From contig NZ_AP031322.1 of the NCBI RefSeq assembly GCF_041154675.1, forward strand, positions 1,859,812 to 1,923,811: 64,000 nucleotides of DNA, in the 5' to 3' direction. Source of the stretch: Sulfurisphaera javensis (GTDB lineage: Archaea; Thermoproteota; Thermoprotei_A; Sulfolobales; Sulfolobaceae). Of this stretch, positions 9,158 to 20,618 are shown piece by piece (the stretch's first letter is position 1; each line of letters starts with the position of its first letter). Under the pieces are notes generated by a model. It was not told where the DNA came from. It worked only from the letters and a program-made list of their open reading frames with translations, and made no database searches. A program made the translations under genes and the position numbers.

Positions 9158-9168
9158 AAAAATAAAAT
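9158..9168. promoter_or_regulatory. Shared bidirectional TATA region, 9141 gene / PMK gene
   Basis: AAAAATAAAAT is the only good TATA-like block between two divergent start codons 48 nt apart (ATG 9141 on minus, GTG 9189 on plus). It lies about 26 nt from each, the spacing expected for leaderless transcripts in Sulfolobales, so both genes probably fire from overlapping promoters. Confidence 0.5.
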
Positions 9169-9188
9169 GAAGCTAAAAAATTCATCAT

Positions 9189-10133
9189 GTGATTTCAGCT
9201 CCAGGAAAAGTGCTTTGGATTGGAAGTTATTCAGTAGTCTTTGGAGGAATTTCGCATGTCATTGCGATAAATAAAAGAGTAAGATGTGAAGTCAAAGAGG
9301 GTGAAAGATTTCTCTTTGAGACAACTTATGGCACTTTTAAAGATAAAGGAAATGAATTAATAGAAAGTGTTTTAACTGTATTTAAAGAAAAATATGGAAA
9401 ATTAACTCCTTTACACGTGAAACTATTCAATGATCCAGAATTTCAGATCAATGGTAAAAAAACTGGATTAGGAAGTTCCTCAGCCTCTACAGTTGCTTTA
9501 ACTGCTTGTATATATGAATCTCTCTTTAAACAGATTGATAAAGATGAGGTTTACAAATTAGCTCAAAGGGCTAACTATATCAGACAAAGAGGTATCGGAA
9601 GTGGATTTGATATTGCCTCTGCTGTTTATGGTTCAATAGTCTATAGAAGATTTAAAGATATTGAAAAAGTTGACAGTGAAATAAAACCATTAAAAATTGG
9701 CAATTATCAAATGCTCTTAGGATTTATAGGAGAAAGTTTCAGTACAGTAAACTCTGTAGCTAAATTCGTAGAAAAGAGCAAATCTGAGGAGTTTAAAAAA
9801 ACTATGAAATATATAGATGAAGAAAATACGATGGCAATAAAACTTATACAGATTGGAAAATTGGATGAGGCTGTAGAACATGTGAAACTAGCTAGAAAAT
9901 ATCTGAATGGATTAGCTGAAAGAATAGTGGGAATAAAGATAGAAGATGATAGAATTAAAAAGCTAATTGAAATTGCTGAGAAAGACTCTTTGATAGCTTT
10001 ATCCCCTGGGGCTGGCGGAGAATCTGTTTTTGCATTAGGAGAAGATTTAACTAAAGTAAAAGAAAAATGGGAGAAGGAAAAGGTTATAGTTATTGAGTTA
10101 AAAGAAGATGAGGGACTAAAAATTGAAGCTTGA
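9189..10133 (+). CDS. Phosphomevalonate kinase (GHMP family)
   Basis: A 314-residue GHMP kinase. The N-terminus [19 protein letters not shown] matches the substrate-binding strand of mevalonate-pathway kinases. The ATP-binding motif is [13 protein letters not shown] and the C-terminal glycine loop is [13 protein letters not shown]. Sulfolobales are unusual among archaea in having a classical phosphomevalonate kinase and mevalonate diphosphate decarboxylase, and the next gene is that decarboxylase, which fits. Reaction: ATP plus 5-phosphomevalonate to 5-diphosphomevalonate, feeding ether-lipid isoprenoids. It starts at GTG 9189, leaderless, and overlaps the next gene by 11 nt. Confidence 0.88.
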   Translation: MISAPGKVLWIGSYSVVFGGISHVIAINKRVRCEVKEGERFLFETTYGTFKDKGNELIESVLTVFKEKYGKLTPLHVKLFNDPEFQINGKKTGLGSSSASTVALTACIYESLFKQIDKDEVYKLAQRANYIRQRGIGSGFDIASAVYGSIVYRRFKDIEKVDSEIKPLKIGNYQMLLGFIGESFSTVNSVAKFVEKSKSEEFKKTMKYIDEENTMAIKLIQIGKLDEAVEHVKLARKYLNGLAERIVGIKIEDDRIKKLIEIAEKDSLIALSPGAGGESVFALGEDLTKVKEKWEKEKVIVIELKEDEGLKIEA

Positions 10134-11100
10134 AGCAGAAGCTATTGCACCTTCAAATATAGCAATTGTTAAATATTGGGGTAAAAGGAATGAAGAATTA
10201 AATTTACCTCTAAATTCCTCACTCTCTATTTCATTAACCAATCTAGAAGTGAGAACAAGAGTTGAGTTTTCCAGTGAATACACAAAAGATGAAGTTTATA
10301 TTAATGGTGAAAAAGCGAAAGATGAGGAAATTAAGGAATATAGTGGAAGAGTCTTAGAAATTTTTAGAAAATTATATGGAGAAAAAATATATGCTAAGGT
10401 TGAATCGTGGAGTAATTTTCCAAAATCTGCTGGTTTAGCTTCCTCAGCTGCAGGAATAGCTGCTTTAGTTTATGCTGTGAATGAAGCCTTAGGCTTAGGT
10501 TTATCTCAAAGAGAGCTATCTAAAATAGCTAGAATTGGATCTGGAAGTGCTTGCAGAAGTACTGTGGGTGGTTTTGTCATTTGGGAAAAGGGAGAAAGAA
10601 ATGATGGAGAAGATTCTTTTTGTTATCAAATATTCCCAGAAACTCATTGGCCTGAACTTGTTGATATTATAGCAATAATAGATGAAAAAAGTAAAAAGAG
10701 ATCTTCAAGAGAAGGAATGATTTTAACTGCTAAGACTTCTTCCTTAATGAAATGCAGATTAACTTTCATAGAAGAATCTTTACCTAAAATTATAGATAGT
10801 ATTCGTAGAAAAGATGAAATTGAATTCTATTATTGGTTAATGAGACATAGTAATAGTATGCATGCTGTAATTTTAGATTCTTGGCCATCGTTCTTTTACT
10901 TAAACGACATTTCATTTAAAATAATGGAATGGATACAAGAGTTTGGCAAAGCTGGCTATACTTTTGATGCTGGTCCTAATCCACACATTTTTACTACTGA
11001 AAAGTATAAGGATGAAGTTCTAAATTTTCTTGAAACCATTGGTGTAAAGAAAGTCCTTATAGCAAAAGTGGGCAAAGGGCCAAGAGTTAACAAGATTTGA
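10123..11100 (+). CDS. mvaD: Mevalonate diphosphate decarboxylase
   Basis: 325 residues. The start [20 protein letters not shown], the SLSISL strand, [14 protein letters not shown] (phosphate loop) and [19 protein letters not shown] are diagnostic for this GHMP enzyme, which makes isopentenyl diphosphate from mevalonate diphosphate with [12 protein letters not shown] is the usual C-terminal catalytic region. Translation probably starts at TTG 10123 inside the end of the upstream phosphomevalonate kinase gene, so the two are an operon. The 3' end overlaps the convergent HD-hydrolase gene by 14 nt. Confidence 0.95.
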   Translation: MKLEAEAIAPSNIAIVKYWGKRNEELNLPLNSSLSISLTNLEVRTRVEFSSEYTKDEVYINGEKAKDEEIKEYSGRVLEIFRKLYGEKIYAKVESWSNFPKSAGLASSAAGIAALVYAVNEALGLGLSQRELSKIARIGSGSACRSTVGGFVIWEKGERNDGEDSFCYQIFPETHWPELVDIIAIIDEKSKKRSSREGMILTAKTSSLMKCRLTFIEESLPKIIDSIRRKDEIEFYYWLMRHSNSMHAVILDSWPSFFYLNDISFKIMEWIQEFGKAGYTFDAGPNPHIFTTEKYKDEVLNFLETIGVKKVLIAKVGKGPRVNKI

Positions 11101-12282
11101 GAATTTCAACATACTTCTTAACTTTATCCTCCATACTTACGTGGTAAACTATTATTGCTTTTTGTAAATCTTTTACAGCAGTTATTAAATTTGAGAACCT
11201 TGAAAGTTGGGATATTTTTTCACCATCATAAATATAAACAGCTTCACTTTCCTCTCTATAGGGAACGTCAAAGAATTCATAGTATATTATTTTTCCTTCA
11301 GTTTCCCTCATTAAGTTATTAATTTCAGCCTTATCTATTAATGACATACATTCTTGTGTTATATCTTTTTTAATTCTTTTGTAACCTTTCCTAAAGAGAA
11401 TGGGATCTCTAAATTCTGTTTCTTCAATCATGTTAAGAATCTTGATATCTGTTAAATTTTCTATGTTATTAAGATCAATTTTACCTTCTCTTATGAGCTT
11501 TGAAATTGCATGCGATAAGATTGCATTGTACATTCCTACTACACTGTGAAAATAAACGTTCTCATACATATACATTCTAGCTAATAGAAATTGTTCAACT
11601 ATCGGGATAGCTTTCTTCAATACAGCTATTTTCTTATCTACGTAAACTAAAACTCTCTTTAATCTTTCTATATCATAACTTCCATAACCTACACCAGCAT
11701 AATAAGAATCTCTAAGCAAATAATCTCCCCTATCTGCATCAACAAAATTAGATATAATTTGGGATGCTAATCTTTCTTCCTCAGTTTTAGGCGTGTTGCC
11801 AATAACGTTAATTAGGAACTTAATGGGATCTGATATATTGCTCTCTTTTCCTAATTTATCAAAAAGTGAGGAATTTTTAGATATAATCTTTAAACCGTAT
11901 TTGACATGTGTTTCTTTTCCATAATACTCTATGTTTTCACCGTATACTTCTTTAGTTACTTGTAAAGCCGATTCAAATGTGTGAGAGAATGCAACATGAC
12001 CAACATCATGTAGTAAAGCAGAAACAGAAACAAGAGTTTTATATCCTTCTGTTAGAAAATCTATCTTATTATTCATAGAAAGATAATTTAAAAATTCTTT
12101 GGCTAAATGCATTGCTCCTAGGCTATGTTCAAACCTTGAATGTCTCATTCCAGGGTAAACCATATAAGCTAAAGCTGTCTGAGAAATGTATCTAAGTCTT
12201 TGAAAAAATTGAGATGAGATTATCGGTAAAACCTCATCATTAACCTCAATATATCCATGTATAGGGTCTCTGATAATCTTCA

Positions 12283-12283
<1 letters not shown>
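11087..12283 (-). CDS. HD-domain phosphohydrolase (dGTPase/SAMHD1-like)
   Basis: 398 residues. It begins [11 protein letters not shown] and has [17 protein letters not shown] and [15 protein letters not shown], with the metal pair in [10 protein letters not shown], then [16 protein letters not shown], the pattern of the COG1078 HD family related to dNTP triphosphohydrolases and SAMHD1. Likely reaction: hydrolysis of a (d)NTP or another phosphorylated nucleotide. Its ATG shares one base with the stop of the MTA phosphorylase gene (TAATG at 12285-12281), so a nucleotide-salvage operon is plausible. Confidence 0.88.
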
Positions 12284-13058
<775 letters not shown>

Positions 13059-13086
13059 CTTAACAAATATAAACAGTAATATTAAA

Positions 13087-13341
13087 ATGTTAGGAAAATT
13101 TGGAATAAGGTTTAAAAAGACAGAAGTAATATTTCATCTTATGAAAGAGAGAGTAGTAGAAGCAAAAAGATTAGTAGGGAAAAAGACTGTGAGGGGGAAG
13201 ACCTATGAGTATGAGTACTATACATTGCCATTAAATCTATATATACCGAAGTCTATGATAGAAAAACATGGTACTAAATATATTTTACAAGTTGATGAAG
13301 ATTCTGGTACAATAACAATAAAACCTACTGAAGGCAAATAA
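13087..13341 (+). CDS. Small AbrB/SpoVT-like protein, 84 aa
   Basis: A basic 84-residue protein. The C-terminal half, LPLNLYIPKSMIEKHGTKYI followed by DEDSGTITIKPTE, resembles the swapped-hairpin AbrB/MazE DNA-binding unit (V.IPK.I....G..y.v..D..g.i.IKP). The N-terminal half is Lys/Arg-rich with no family match. It could be a dimeric DNA-binding regulator; no toxin partner lies beside it. Assignment rests on pattern only. Confidence 0.55.
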   Translation: MLGKFGIRFKKTEVIFHLMKERVVEAKRLVGKKTVRGKTYEYEYYTLPLNLYIPKSMIEKHGTKYILQVDEDSGTITIKPTEGK

Positions 13342-13369
13342 AACTAGAATACTCCCCCAATGATCTAAG

Positions 13370-14680
13370 TTAAATTTTTCCATAATCTTTCATTGTATCC
13401 ACAAATATTTCTTTTATAAATTCATAACTAGAATCAACAGAACATTTTTTAATAGTATCTCTTCCTAATGAGTACTTTTCTGGATCTTTTAATACAATAT
13501 TTATTTTTTCTGCTAAATCCTTAGGATCTCCTCTCTTAAAAACATATCCATTTCCACCGTCGATAACTAATTCGCTCACTCCAGCACCATTACTTACAAT
13601 TGCAGGCTTACCATACACCCAACCTTCACATACTGTTAATCCAAACCCTTCGATATTAGATGGTAGAACAATTACATCAGAAGCTTCATATATTGCATAA
13701 AGATCCTCATCTGGTATATAGCCAGTAAAAATAACCTTATCCCTTACCCCTATTTCATTAGCTAAACTTTGTAACTTTTTAGCCCAAGAGTTAGCTTTTC
13801 CAGTTCCTAAAGCACCACTTGTGAAACTTCCATTTCCAACTAAAAGCAATTTCGCATTTTCTATGTATTTCATAGCTTGAATAGCTATATCTTGACTTTT
13901 CATAGGATCCATTCTAGCTACAACAGTAACTATCTTTTCGTCTCTGATCCCATATTTTTCTTTTACTTTCTCAACTTCTTGCCTTGAAGCCCTCTTATAT
14001 TCATTAGGATCTATAAATGGGTAAATTTGTTTTACCCTACCTTTCATTCCTACTCTAAGCATTCCCTCTAAATCCCTTTTAGTACTAACAACTACTCCAT
14101 CAAATCCCTCAAAAGTTCTAATTAGAAATTCCCTTACTTTAGGTGATAGATATTCCGGAACAAAAGGAATATGATACCATAAGACTGCTGGAGCTGAAGG
14201 TCCTATTATTCCTCCAATCAAAAGTTGTTGAAAATCATTTATAAAATAAATATCAGTATCTTTAAAAAATTCTAAGAGCTTTTGAGCTGAAAGCCAATTA
14301 TAAGTTGCATATGCAATATAATCTTCTGGTTGAATTTCATACTTATATATTCCATGCGCCTCGTTATATATTCCTTCCTTAAATCGAGTGTAACCTTGAA
14401 GATCTTTTGGATTTAAGTCAACAAAGTAAATTTCTAAATCTTTAAACTTTATTTCAGGTGGATAACCTGGCCCTAATGAAACCCATCTCACTTTTTTAAA
14501 CTTTTTACTTAACGAAAGCATCATTTTAGCTACTCCGCCAACAGAGACATAGTAATCCGAAGGGTCTAAAAGAGAAACATCTATTGGAAATTGTAAGAAG
14601 CCATATTTATCGACAAGATCCCTATAAGTATACCTAAATCTAATTGGTGGTGTTTGTGTGTTAATGGCGACAGAAAACAT
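13370..14680 (-). CDS. Glycogen synthase-like GT4 glycosyltransferase
   Basis: 436 residues with the two-domain GT-B layout. The N-terminal domain has a [14 protein letters not shown] glycine motif and [13 protein letters not shown]. The C-terminal domain has [18 protein letters not shown] and the donor-binding block [21 protein letters not shown], in which the E-x7-E pair holds the nucleotide sugar. In Sulfolobus the equivalent enzyme sits beside a glucoamylase and makes glycogen, as here (divergent GH15 at 14732). A trehalose-forming TreT-like activity is the main alternative. It starts at ATG 14680 with the TATA shared with the neighbour. Confidence 0.85.
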   Translation of the reverse strand: MFSVAINTQTPPIRFRYTYRDLVDKYGFLQFPIDVSLLDPSDYYVSVGGVAKMMLSLSKKFKKVRWVSLGPGYPPEIKFKDLEIYFVDLNPKDLQGYTRFKEGIYNEAHGIYKYEIQPEDYIAYATYNWLSAQKLLEFFKDTDIYFINDFQQLLIGGIIGPSAPAVLWYHIPFVPEYLSPKVREFLIRTFEGFDGVVVSTKRDLEGMLRVGMKGRVKQIYPFIDPNEYKRASRQEVEKVKEKYGIRDEKIVTVVARMDPMKSQDIAIQAMKYIENAKLLLVGNGSFTSGALGTGKANSWAKKLQSLANEIGVRDKVIFTGYIPDEDLYAIYEASDVIVLPSNIEGFGLTVCEGWVYGKPAIVSNGAGVSELVIDGGNGYVFKRGDPKDLAEKINIVLKDPEKYSLGRDTIKKCSVDSSYEFIKEIFVDTMKDYGKI

Positions 14681-14696
14681 ATGAAAATTTTTACGC

Positions 14697-14710
14697 TTAT
14701 ATTTATAAAG
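14697..14710. promoter_or_regulatory. Palindromic TATA shared by glycogen synthase and glucoamylase
   Basis: TTATATTTATAAAG reads as a TATA box on both strands (core TTTATAAA) and lies 26-28 nt from both start codons, ATG 14680 on minus and GTG 14732 on plus. The starts are 52 nt apart. Both mRNAs would be leaderless and compete for one TBP site, linking glycogen synthesis and breakdown. Confidence 0.6.
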
Positions 14711-14731
14711 TTTTTAGCGTAATTATGCTTC

Positions 14732-16501
14732 GTGAATTATGCATTCTTATCTAACGGAATAACCTCTGCCTTAGAGACTGAAGGGAGTATTGAGTGGTTC
14801 CCAGTACCTAGATTTGATTCTCAATCTATTTTTACTAGAATATTAGACGCTGAGAAAGGAGGCTACTTCTCAATTAAACCTATAGATTTTGAAAAGATTC
14901 AAGAAGAGTATATTGGATATTCACTAGTGTTAAAAACCACTTTTAAAAAAGGAAATTTGACAAGCACAATAATAGATTTTTTACCTTTGTCCTTACCAGC
15001 AATTATTAGACTTTATGATACTGAAATTCCACTTGATGTAAACATAATTCCTGTATTTAATTATGGTTTGATAAATTCTGGGACAGAAATAGTGAAAGAT
15101 GGCATAATTTTTAGGAATCCATTGTCTAAAGAAGGGGTCGAATTACTAATTTATGGTAATTATGAAATAATTAGCCCCTACAAAATCTTAATTAAACCTG
15201 GTAAAGGATATTTATATCTTCTATATTCAAAAGATTTAAGATATGGTTTATTTAGCCAAAAAGGTTTTGTGTACTCTAGGCCTTATGAAGCTTTCTCAAA
15301 GCTTATTACATTTAATGAAAAAGAATTAAATAAAGCTAGAAAGCTTAATAAAATTGATAAATTTAAGAATATTTATTATCGTTCTTTGTCAGTAATTTTA
15401 GGACTCTTGTATAGGCCCTCTGGAGGAATTATTGCTTCGCCTACAACTTCTTTACCAGAAATAATAGGGATGGAAAGAAATTGGGATTATCGGTATGTTT
15501 GGATAAGAGATGCTTCTTATGCTACTGAAGCCTTAGTAAAAGCTGAATTAATAACTGAAGCAAGAAGATCTTTAGATTTTCTTATAAGTGTGATAGATCC
15601 CTCATCTAAAAGCTTTGACCATCCATTTTACACTATTGATGGTACTCCTCCACCCGCTGAAGAGAACCTTGATTGGTTAAGTGGTTTTAAAAATAGTAAA
15701 CCAGTTAGGGTAGGAAATGCTGCATATTTGCAAATTCAAATGGATGTTGAAGGTGCATTTATGCATACATTGTACGAATATTACAAAGAAACACAAGATG
15801 ATGATTATGTGGATAGAAATTATTGGGCAATCGAAGCTATTGCCACATGGGTAAAATCATCCTGGAGAGATCCAAGTACAGACATTTGGGAAGAGAGGGG
15901 AGTAACTAGACATTATGTTCATACTAAAGTAATGTCTTGGGTAGCCTTAGATAGAGCTGCAAAGCTTGCTGAAGCTTTAGGCTATAGAAAAGATTCTGAT
16001 GACTGGAAAGAAGTAGCTAAAGAAATAAAGAATGATATACTGATAAATGGTGTAAGAAACGGTAGTTTTGTAAGGTATTATGGTGGAGATGAGATTGATT
16101 CAGCATTACTAACATTACCAATTTACGGATTTATTGATGCTTCTGATAAAATATTTTTAAACACTCTTGAAAGAATAGAAAATGAATTAAAAATATCTGA
16201 TGGTTTATATTTGAGATACAAAAAAGATTTTCTAGGAAATGTTGTTCACCCATTTAGCTTGGTTACTCCATGGATGGCTAGAGTTTATATAAGGTTAGGC
16301 GAAATAGAGAAAGCTATAAAATTAATAGAAAGACTTGATAAGTGTAGTAATTCTCTCAAGTTACTTGGAGAGCATATAGATAAAGATACTTGTGAAGCAA
16401 GAGGCAATTTCCCCCATTCATTTCCCCACGCGGGTATAATTTTAAGTATAATAGAGTTAGAGGAAAGAGTAAATGCAGAAAATTCTACAACTAATAAATG
16501 A
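14732..16501 (+). CDS. Glucoamylase, glycoside hydrolase family 15
   Basis: 589 residues. The N-terminal beta-sandwich begins NYAFLSNGITSALETEGSIE and is typical of archaeal GH15. The (alpha/alpha)6 catalytic domain has RNWDYRYVWIRDASYATEAL, then PHSFPHAGIIL near the C-terminus. These enzymes release glucose from the non-reducing ends of alpha-glucans by inversion with two glutamates. It has no signal peptide, so it probably degrades internal glycogen. The start is GTG 14732, 27 nt from the shared TATA. The 3' end overlaps the next gene by 29 nt. Confidence 0.93.
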   Translation: MNYAFLSNGITSALETEGSIEWFPVPRFDSQSIFTRILDAEKGGYFSIKPIDFEKIQEEYIGYSLVLKTTFKKGNLTSTIIDFLPLSLPAIIRLYDTEIPLDVNIIPVFNYGLINSGTEIVKDGIIFRNPLSKEGVELLIYGNYEIISPYKILIKPGKGYLYLLYSKDLRYGLFSQKGFVYSRPYEAFSKLITFNEKELNKARKLNKIDKFKNIYYRSLSVILGLLYRPSGGIIASPTTSLPEIIGMERNWDYRYVWIRDASYATEALVKAELITEARRSLDFLISVIDPSSKSFDHPFYTIDGTPPPAEENLDWLSGFKNSKPVRVGNAAYLQIQMDVEGAFMHTLYEYYKETQDDDYVDRNYWAIEAIATWVKSSWRDPSTDIWEERGVTRHYVHTKVMSWVALDRAAKLAEALGYRKDSDDWKEVAKEIKNDILINGVRNGSFVRYYGGDEIDSALLTLPIYGFIDASDKIFLNTLERIENELKISDGLYLRYKKDFLGNVVHPFSLVTPWMARVYIRLGEIEKAIKLIERLDKCSNSLKLLGEHIDKDTCEARGNFPHSFPHAGIILSIIELEERVNAENSTTNK

Positions 16502-17003
16502 AGCTATAGAAGAAATAGAAAAATATAACTCTTGTGAATCAGCATACTATCTGCTTAAATATATTGCCTCTCATGGAGAAAAATTTGTAGAAGAAAAAGC
16601 TACAAATTATGATTTTACCGTTGATAATTTGATTTTCCTTTCCTTAAAGGAAGAAATGCATAAGTATAAACTATTTGTAATCTCCTTCTTTATCTATGAC
16701 TATTTAAGTAAAAAGTTCCAAGTGCAAGAACCTCTCTTTATCTTCAGATGGGGAAAAACTTACTTCATATATAGCTATAGAATTGAGTCTAGATTACAGA
16801 TGTTAGCAAAAAATCAATTTATCCAAACTAAGAAAGGAATTGTAAGACTGACAAAGAAAGGGAAAGAAGAAAGTGAAAACATTTACAAGTTCTTAAATCC
16901 TATAGACAGACAAAAAGTAGAAGAAATAATCAGCAATATAAACAATATGAAATTAAAAGAACTAAGGATTTACACAAAAAAATATCTTTTCTCTATTCAA
17001 TAG
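16473..17003 (+). CDS. Hypothetical protein downstream of glucoamylase, 176 aa
   Basis: A soluble helical protein with a C-terminal piece ([20 protein letters not shown] followed by [15 protein letters not shown]) that resembles a small winged-helix wing, so a DNA-binding role is possible. I recognise no family. It begins inside the glucoamylase gene (29-nt overlap), which suggests co-transcription, and ends 11 nt inside the convergent flavoprotein gene. Confidence 0.6.
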   Translation: MQKILQLINEAIEEIEKYNSCESAYYLLKYIASHGEKFVEEKATNYDFTVDNLIFLSLKEEMHKYKLFVISFFIYDYLSKKFQVQEPLFIFRWGKTYFIYSYRIESRLQMLAKNQFIQTKKGIVRLTKKGKEESENIYKFLNPIDRQKVEEIISNINNMKLKELRIYTKKYLFSIQ

Positions 17004-18165
17004 CTTTATAATTAAATAACTTGTTAAGATAAGCTTGTTCCCAATTATCTTTTTGTAGAGTGTAATCTCTTTTCATAACTGGATCTTTTGCAGCAGCCGG
17101 TGGCTGTTTTGTTAAATCTAACTGGAATTGCAAACTATAAGTATCTAACTTGCCTTCAAGGTTTCCTACATATGCCCAACCAACAAACGCATATTGTACT
17201 GGAACTTTTTCACTTACTCCCTCCATTTCTAAGATTTTATTTGCAGCAAATTGTGAGCTTTCAAAAGCAATCTCTTGGTTCTTAGGGAAGGGTAATTTTG
17301 CAGCATCACCTACTACTAAAATATCATCATACTTTGGTGTCCTTAAATCTTGAGGACTCCTAACATCAGCAAATGGTGCTCCTAAACCAGCCTCCTCAAT
17401 GAATTTTGGAACTCTGTTTGGTTCTAACATAGCTAATATGTCATAATTATATTTCTCACCAGATTTAGTAACTACATAATTCTCTCCTATTTCAGTAATC
17501 TCTTGATTTGTAACTAACTCTATTCCAGCCTTCTCATAAATCTGCTTAACAATATCAGCAATAACTGGAGGTTGTGTTTTATCATTAGCGTCTATATGTA
17601 TAATCTTAAATTTATCCCTTACACCTCTATATGAAAGGATTGTATGAGCTAACATTGCAGTTTCAGTTGGAGCTGGTGCACATCTGTAAGGAGCTTTAGG
17701 AGCATAAATTATTACAGTGCCTTTTTCAGCTGTCCATAATCTTTCTTTTAATACATTTACTCTTCCAGGGTCATAGACAGTTGCATTTTTCCACCAGAAT
17801 TTATCATAACCAGATATTTTTGAACCATCAAACACAATACCAGGTGAAAGAACTAAATAATCGTATGAAATTTCTTTTTGAGTATTAAATGTAGTATCAC
17901 TAAGATAAACTTTTCTATTATCTGGATCGATTTTGTAAACATTACCTACTACAACATTTATCCCAAGTTTTCCAACTTCTTCGTATCCTCTAATTATTCT
18001 TCTGTATTTTTGTTCATTAGTTAATAGTAATGGTCTACTAGGACCTGCAAAATAAAAAGCTTCCTTATTTATTACAGTGATATTCACATTTTTTAACTTT
18101 TGAGCTAAAGTAGTCGCTACTCCCATTCCTCCAATTCCGCCGCCAATAATAACAATGTTCTTCAT
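16993..18165 (-). CDS. FAD-dependent sulfide dehydrogenase (FccB/SQR-like)
   Basis: 390 residues. The FAD Rossmann motif [20 protein letters not shown] is followed by a second flavin block [15 protein letters not shown]. Cys in [18 protein letters not shown] matches the position of a redox cysteine in flavocytochrome c sulfide dehydrogenase FccB and SQR. The family oxidises sulfide and passes electrons to quinone or cytochrome; in Sulfolobales this fits sulfur metabolism at the membrane. The number and place of further cysteines is unlike classical SQR, so the acceptor is uncertain. Transcribed alone, convergent with the gene at 16473. Confidence 0.8.
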   Translation of the reverse strand: MKNIVIIGGGIGGMGVATTLAQKLKNVNITVINKEAFYFAGPSRPLLLTNEQKYRRIIRGYEEVGKLGINVVVGNVYKIDPDNRKVYLSDTTFNTQKEISYDYLVLSPGIVFDGSKISGYDKFWWKNATVYDPGRVNVLKERLWTAEKGTVIIYAPKAPYRCAPAPTETAMLAHTILSYRGVRDKFKIIHIDANDKTQPPVIADIVKQIYEKAGIELVTNQEITEIGENYVVTKSGEKYNYDILAMLEPNRVPKFIEEAGLGAPFADVRSPQDLRTPKYDDILVVGDAAKLPFPKNQEIAFESSQFAANKILEMEGVSEKVPVQYAFVGWAYVGNLEGKLDTYSLQFQLDLTKQPPAAAKDPVMKRDYTLQKDNWEQAYLNKLFNYKAIE

Positions 18166-18188
18166 ATGTATAATCTAATTTAACAAAG

Positions 18189-18360
18189 TTTAATGAAATT
18201 TTGTATAACTGAATAAAGGCAAAAGATTTAAATTCATAAAATGTAAAGATATTAGTTTTGCAATTATTTGTAATTTTTGATAATAAAAATCTTATATAAT
18301 GAATTAAAGTTAGTAATGAATATCTTGCCTTGAATGTTCTATACAAATTTCATTATAAAA
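18189..18360. repeat. Imperfect inverted repeat in a 349-nt gene-free gap
   Basis: The left arm AATGAAATTTTGTATA (18192-18207) has a near copy on the opposite strand at about 18339-18355 (AATGAAATTTGTATA, one T shorter). The arms enclose about 130 nt of AT-rich DNA with no gene. The left arm lies just upstream of the FccB/SQR-like start. A very small MITE-like element or a looping operator is possible; no target duplication is clear. I see nothing else in 18166-18514 apart from the promoter of the permease. Confidence 0.35.
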
Positions 18361-18514
18361 CATAAATAAGTATAATATATTTAAAATTGTATTCTTGTTT
18401 CAAATATGTAAAGTAAATACAAAGCTTAACTTGTTCATATATTTTGAGCTTTTTTTAAAAACTATTTAATTCTACAGACCAAAGAATTAATATAAGTTAG
18501 CAATATAAAATGTT

Positions 18515-20038
18515 ATGGATAGGGGAAAAGAATCTCTTCGTAAAGAATTATCACTATTAAACCTAGTTATAATTGGAATTTCTGGCGCTGTAGGTACCGG
18601 AGCATTATTCAGCTCTGCTGGTATGGCTTCAAATGCCGGACCAGCACTAGTTATTTCTTGGATTTTAGGAGGAATTTTTTATTTCTTTATAGGATTAACA
18701 TATGTTGAATTAAGTATAAATTTTCCAGAGGCTGGTGGGCCAGCTAGATATCCTTTATACTCTCACGGAAAAGTTACTAATGTTATTAATGCATTCTCTA
18801 GCTTAATTTGGTACCTTTTTGTACCTCCAATAGAGGCATTAGCAGTAGTTTACGGTCTTAATTTCTTTACCAATAATCTACTGATAAACTCTCAAGGTAT
18901 CCCTACTACTTTAGGTGGAATAATAGGTGTTATAATTATGTTACTTTTTGTTCCCTTTAATTATTATTCTGTAAAATTTTTCGGAAAGTCAACTACTGTT
19001 ATAGGAATTATAAAGCTTATATTGTATCTTGCTGTCGGTTTAGGATTCATACTTTTATTCACTCATCTACAAAATCTAACAGCTTATGGAGGATTTGCAC
19101 CATTTGGCTTCTTAGGAATATTTTCTGCAATCCCATTAGCGATGTTCGCCTTTGGAGGAATTAGAGTTCTACCAGATTATGCTGAAGAGACTAAAGACTA
19201 TAAGACGCTTGACAAAGCAATAATATATACTGTCATTGGACAAACGTTATTTTACATTCTCTTTTCATTAGCATTTGTCTTATCTATTGACTGGAATAAG
19301 ATTAGTATTACTCCGGGTAACTGGGCAGACTTATCTAATATTCCTGGAAATCCATTCATATCAATAGCCTCGACTTATAACGTTTCATCACTTCTTATAT
19401 TAACAGTTATAATTGGAATTATCGGACCTTTCGTTACTGGTTATATATATGTTGGCGGTGGAATGAGAGTTTTATTTGCTATGGCTAGGTCGAAACTTAT
19501 TACAGAGAAAATGAAAGAGCTAAATGAATATTCGGTTCCTTTCTGGGCATTGATTGTCTTCGTAGTCATAGGAGCATTAGTTTCCTATCTTTCTGCCCCA
19601 ATTCCAACAATTTATGGATTAATAGAAGATTCAGTAGTTGCTGGTTATATTGCATTTGCTGCATCACCAGTTTCACTTACATCATTAAAAAGGGAAGGGA
19701 AGATAAAGGAAATAATTCCCGGGACTGATATTATATCTCCTTTAGCTTTCATTTTTGCATCCTTAATAATCTTTTGGAGCGGATGGCCTTCAGTACCATA
19801 TTCAGTATTATTATTAACTGTAGCTAGTGTAATTTTCTCTGTAATTTACAAAATTAAAGAAAATATAGTAAATTCTTTATGGTACATAGGATACATAGCG
19901 TTTCTTTTATTTATGACTTATATAGGAGGTGTAGGTGCTTTGTCCATTATTAATTTCTATTTCAGCAGTCTGATTGTTGCTATTATATCATTAATATTTT
20001 ACTTTCTTGGTGTAGAAAGCAGAATTAGAGAAAGATAA
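18515..20038 (+). CDS. APC-superfamily amino acid permease (second)
   Basis: 507 residues with 12 or more hydrophobic segments. The N-terminal stretch LNLVIIGISGAVGTGALFSS is the classic helix-1 signature of APC amino acid transporters (G-x-G-T/A-G), and FGGIRVLPDYAEETKDYKTL matches the helix 6 to loop region with conserved acidic residues. Likely role is amino acid uptake; the substrate cannot be told. TTAATATAAG about 24 nt before the ATG supplies a leaderless promoter. It has no operon partner. Confidence 0.87.
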   Translation: MDRGKESLRKELSLLNLVIIGISGAVGTGALFSSAGMASNAGPALVISWILGGIFYFFIGLTYVELSINFPEAGGPARYPLYSHGKVTNVINAFSSLIWYLFVPPIEALAVVYGLNFFTNNLLINSQGIPTTLGGIIGVIIMLLFVPFNYYSVKFFGKSTTVIGIIKLILYLAVGLGFILLFTHLQNLTAYGGFAPFGFLGIFSAIPLAMFAFGGIRVLPDYAEETKDYKTLDKAIIYTVIGQTLFYILFSLAFVLSIDWNKISITPGNWADLSNIPGNPFISIASTYNVSSLLILTVIIGIIGPFVTGYIYVGGGMRVLFAMARSKLITEKMKELNEYSVPFWALIVFVVIGALVSYLSAPIPTIYGLIEDSVVAGYIAFAASPVSLTSLKREGKIKEIIPGTDIISPLAFIFASLIIFWSGWPSVPYSVLLLTVASVIFSVIYKIKENIVNSLWYIGYIAFLLFMTYIGGVGALSIINFYFSSLIVAIISLIFYFLGVESRIRER

Positions 20039-20089
20039 GGGAAAAATTAATCTTATATTTTTTATTACTATATTTTTATAGTATATCTT

Positions 20090-20360
20090 ATGAAACTGCA
20101 AATTAAAGGAAATTATGTAAGTATGTGGGATAAAGAGTTAAAGAAATAAAGAAGATTTTACATTGGAAGAATAGAGAACCTAGGAAAAATATAAAGAGTT
20201 ACTAGATTTTGTTAGCATGCTTAAAGTATCTAACGAAGAAATTGATAACTATATAAACTTCTATCTCGATAAAGAAACAAATCTAACTAAATTCGATTAT
20301 GTATTATTATCTTTAATTATCAGTGAAATAGTATGGAATAGAAAATCTGCTAAACCTTGA
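20090..20360 (+). pseudogene. Broken gene upstream of a nucleotidyltransferase remnant
   Basis: From ATG 20090 the reading gives MKLQIKGNYVSMWDKELKK, a TAA, then RRFYIGRIENLGK in the same frame. After a frameshift near 20190 a second frame continues YKELLDFVSMLKVSNEEIDN and on to a TGA at 20358-20360. So at least one stop and one frameshift interrupt a protein of about 90 residues that I do not recognise. The TGA overlaps the TTG start of the following broken gene, showing an ancestral two-gene operon. Confidence 0.6.
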
Positions 20361-20618
20361 GGAAAGTAATAAGAATAATTAAGAAATTTTACCCAGAATA
20401 CGCGTTGATAGGAAGATATGCAAGAAATTTTTTATGCGCCACCAGAAATCACATTAGATATAGATTTCTTGGTTAACTTAGATGACATATAAATCTTGGC
20501 TGAACTTATTAACTATATAAGATCACAAGGATATGAAATTCATCCAGATAATGAAGTCTATTTTCTAGAAAATAAAGAAAAACCATTATGCTTAGAATTA
20601 ATACAAAATAAAAATTAA
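20357..20618 (+). pseudogene. Broken nucleotidyltransferase (AbiEii/DUF6036-like)
   Basis: From TTG 20357 the product reads RKVIRIIKKFYPEYALIGRY, then ARNF. One extra T in a run near 20425-20431 shifts the frame, after which YAPPEITLDIDFLVNLDDI follows. A TAA then replaces a codon, and the rest reads ILAELINYIRSQGYEIHPDN to a final TAA. The G-R-Y-A motif and D-I-D acidic pair are those of stand-alone nucleotidyltransferases found in AbiE-like and related toxin-antitoxin systems. Two lesions make it dead. It lies 60 bp from the 3' end of tRNA-Thr. Confidence 0.65.

Noticed and set aside
9017-9274. Plus-strand frame before phosphomevalonate kinase
   Set aside because: It lies opposite the winged-helix gene and then out of frame within the kinase, which has clear GHMP motifs.
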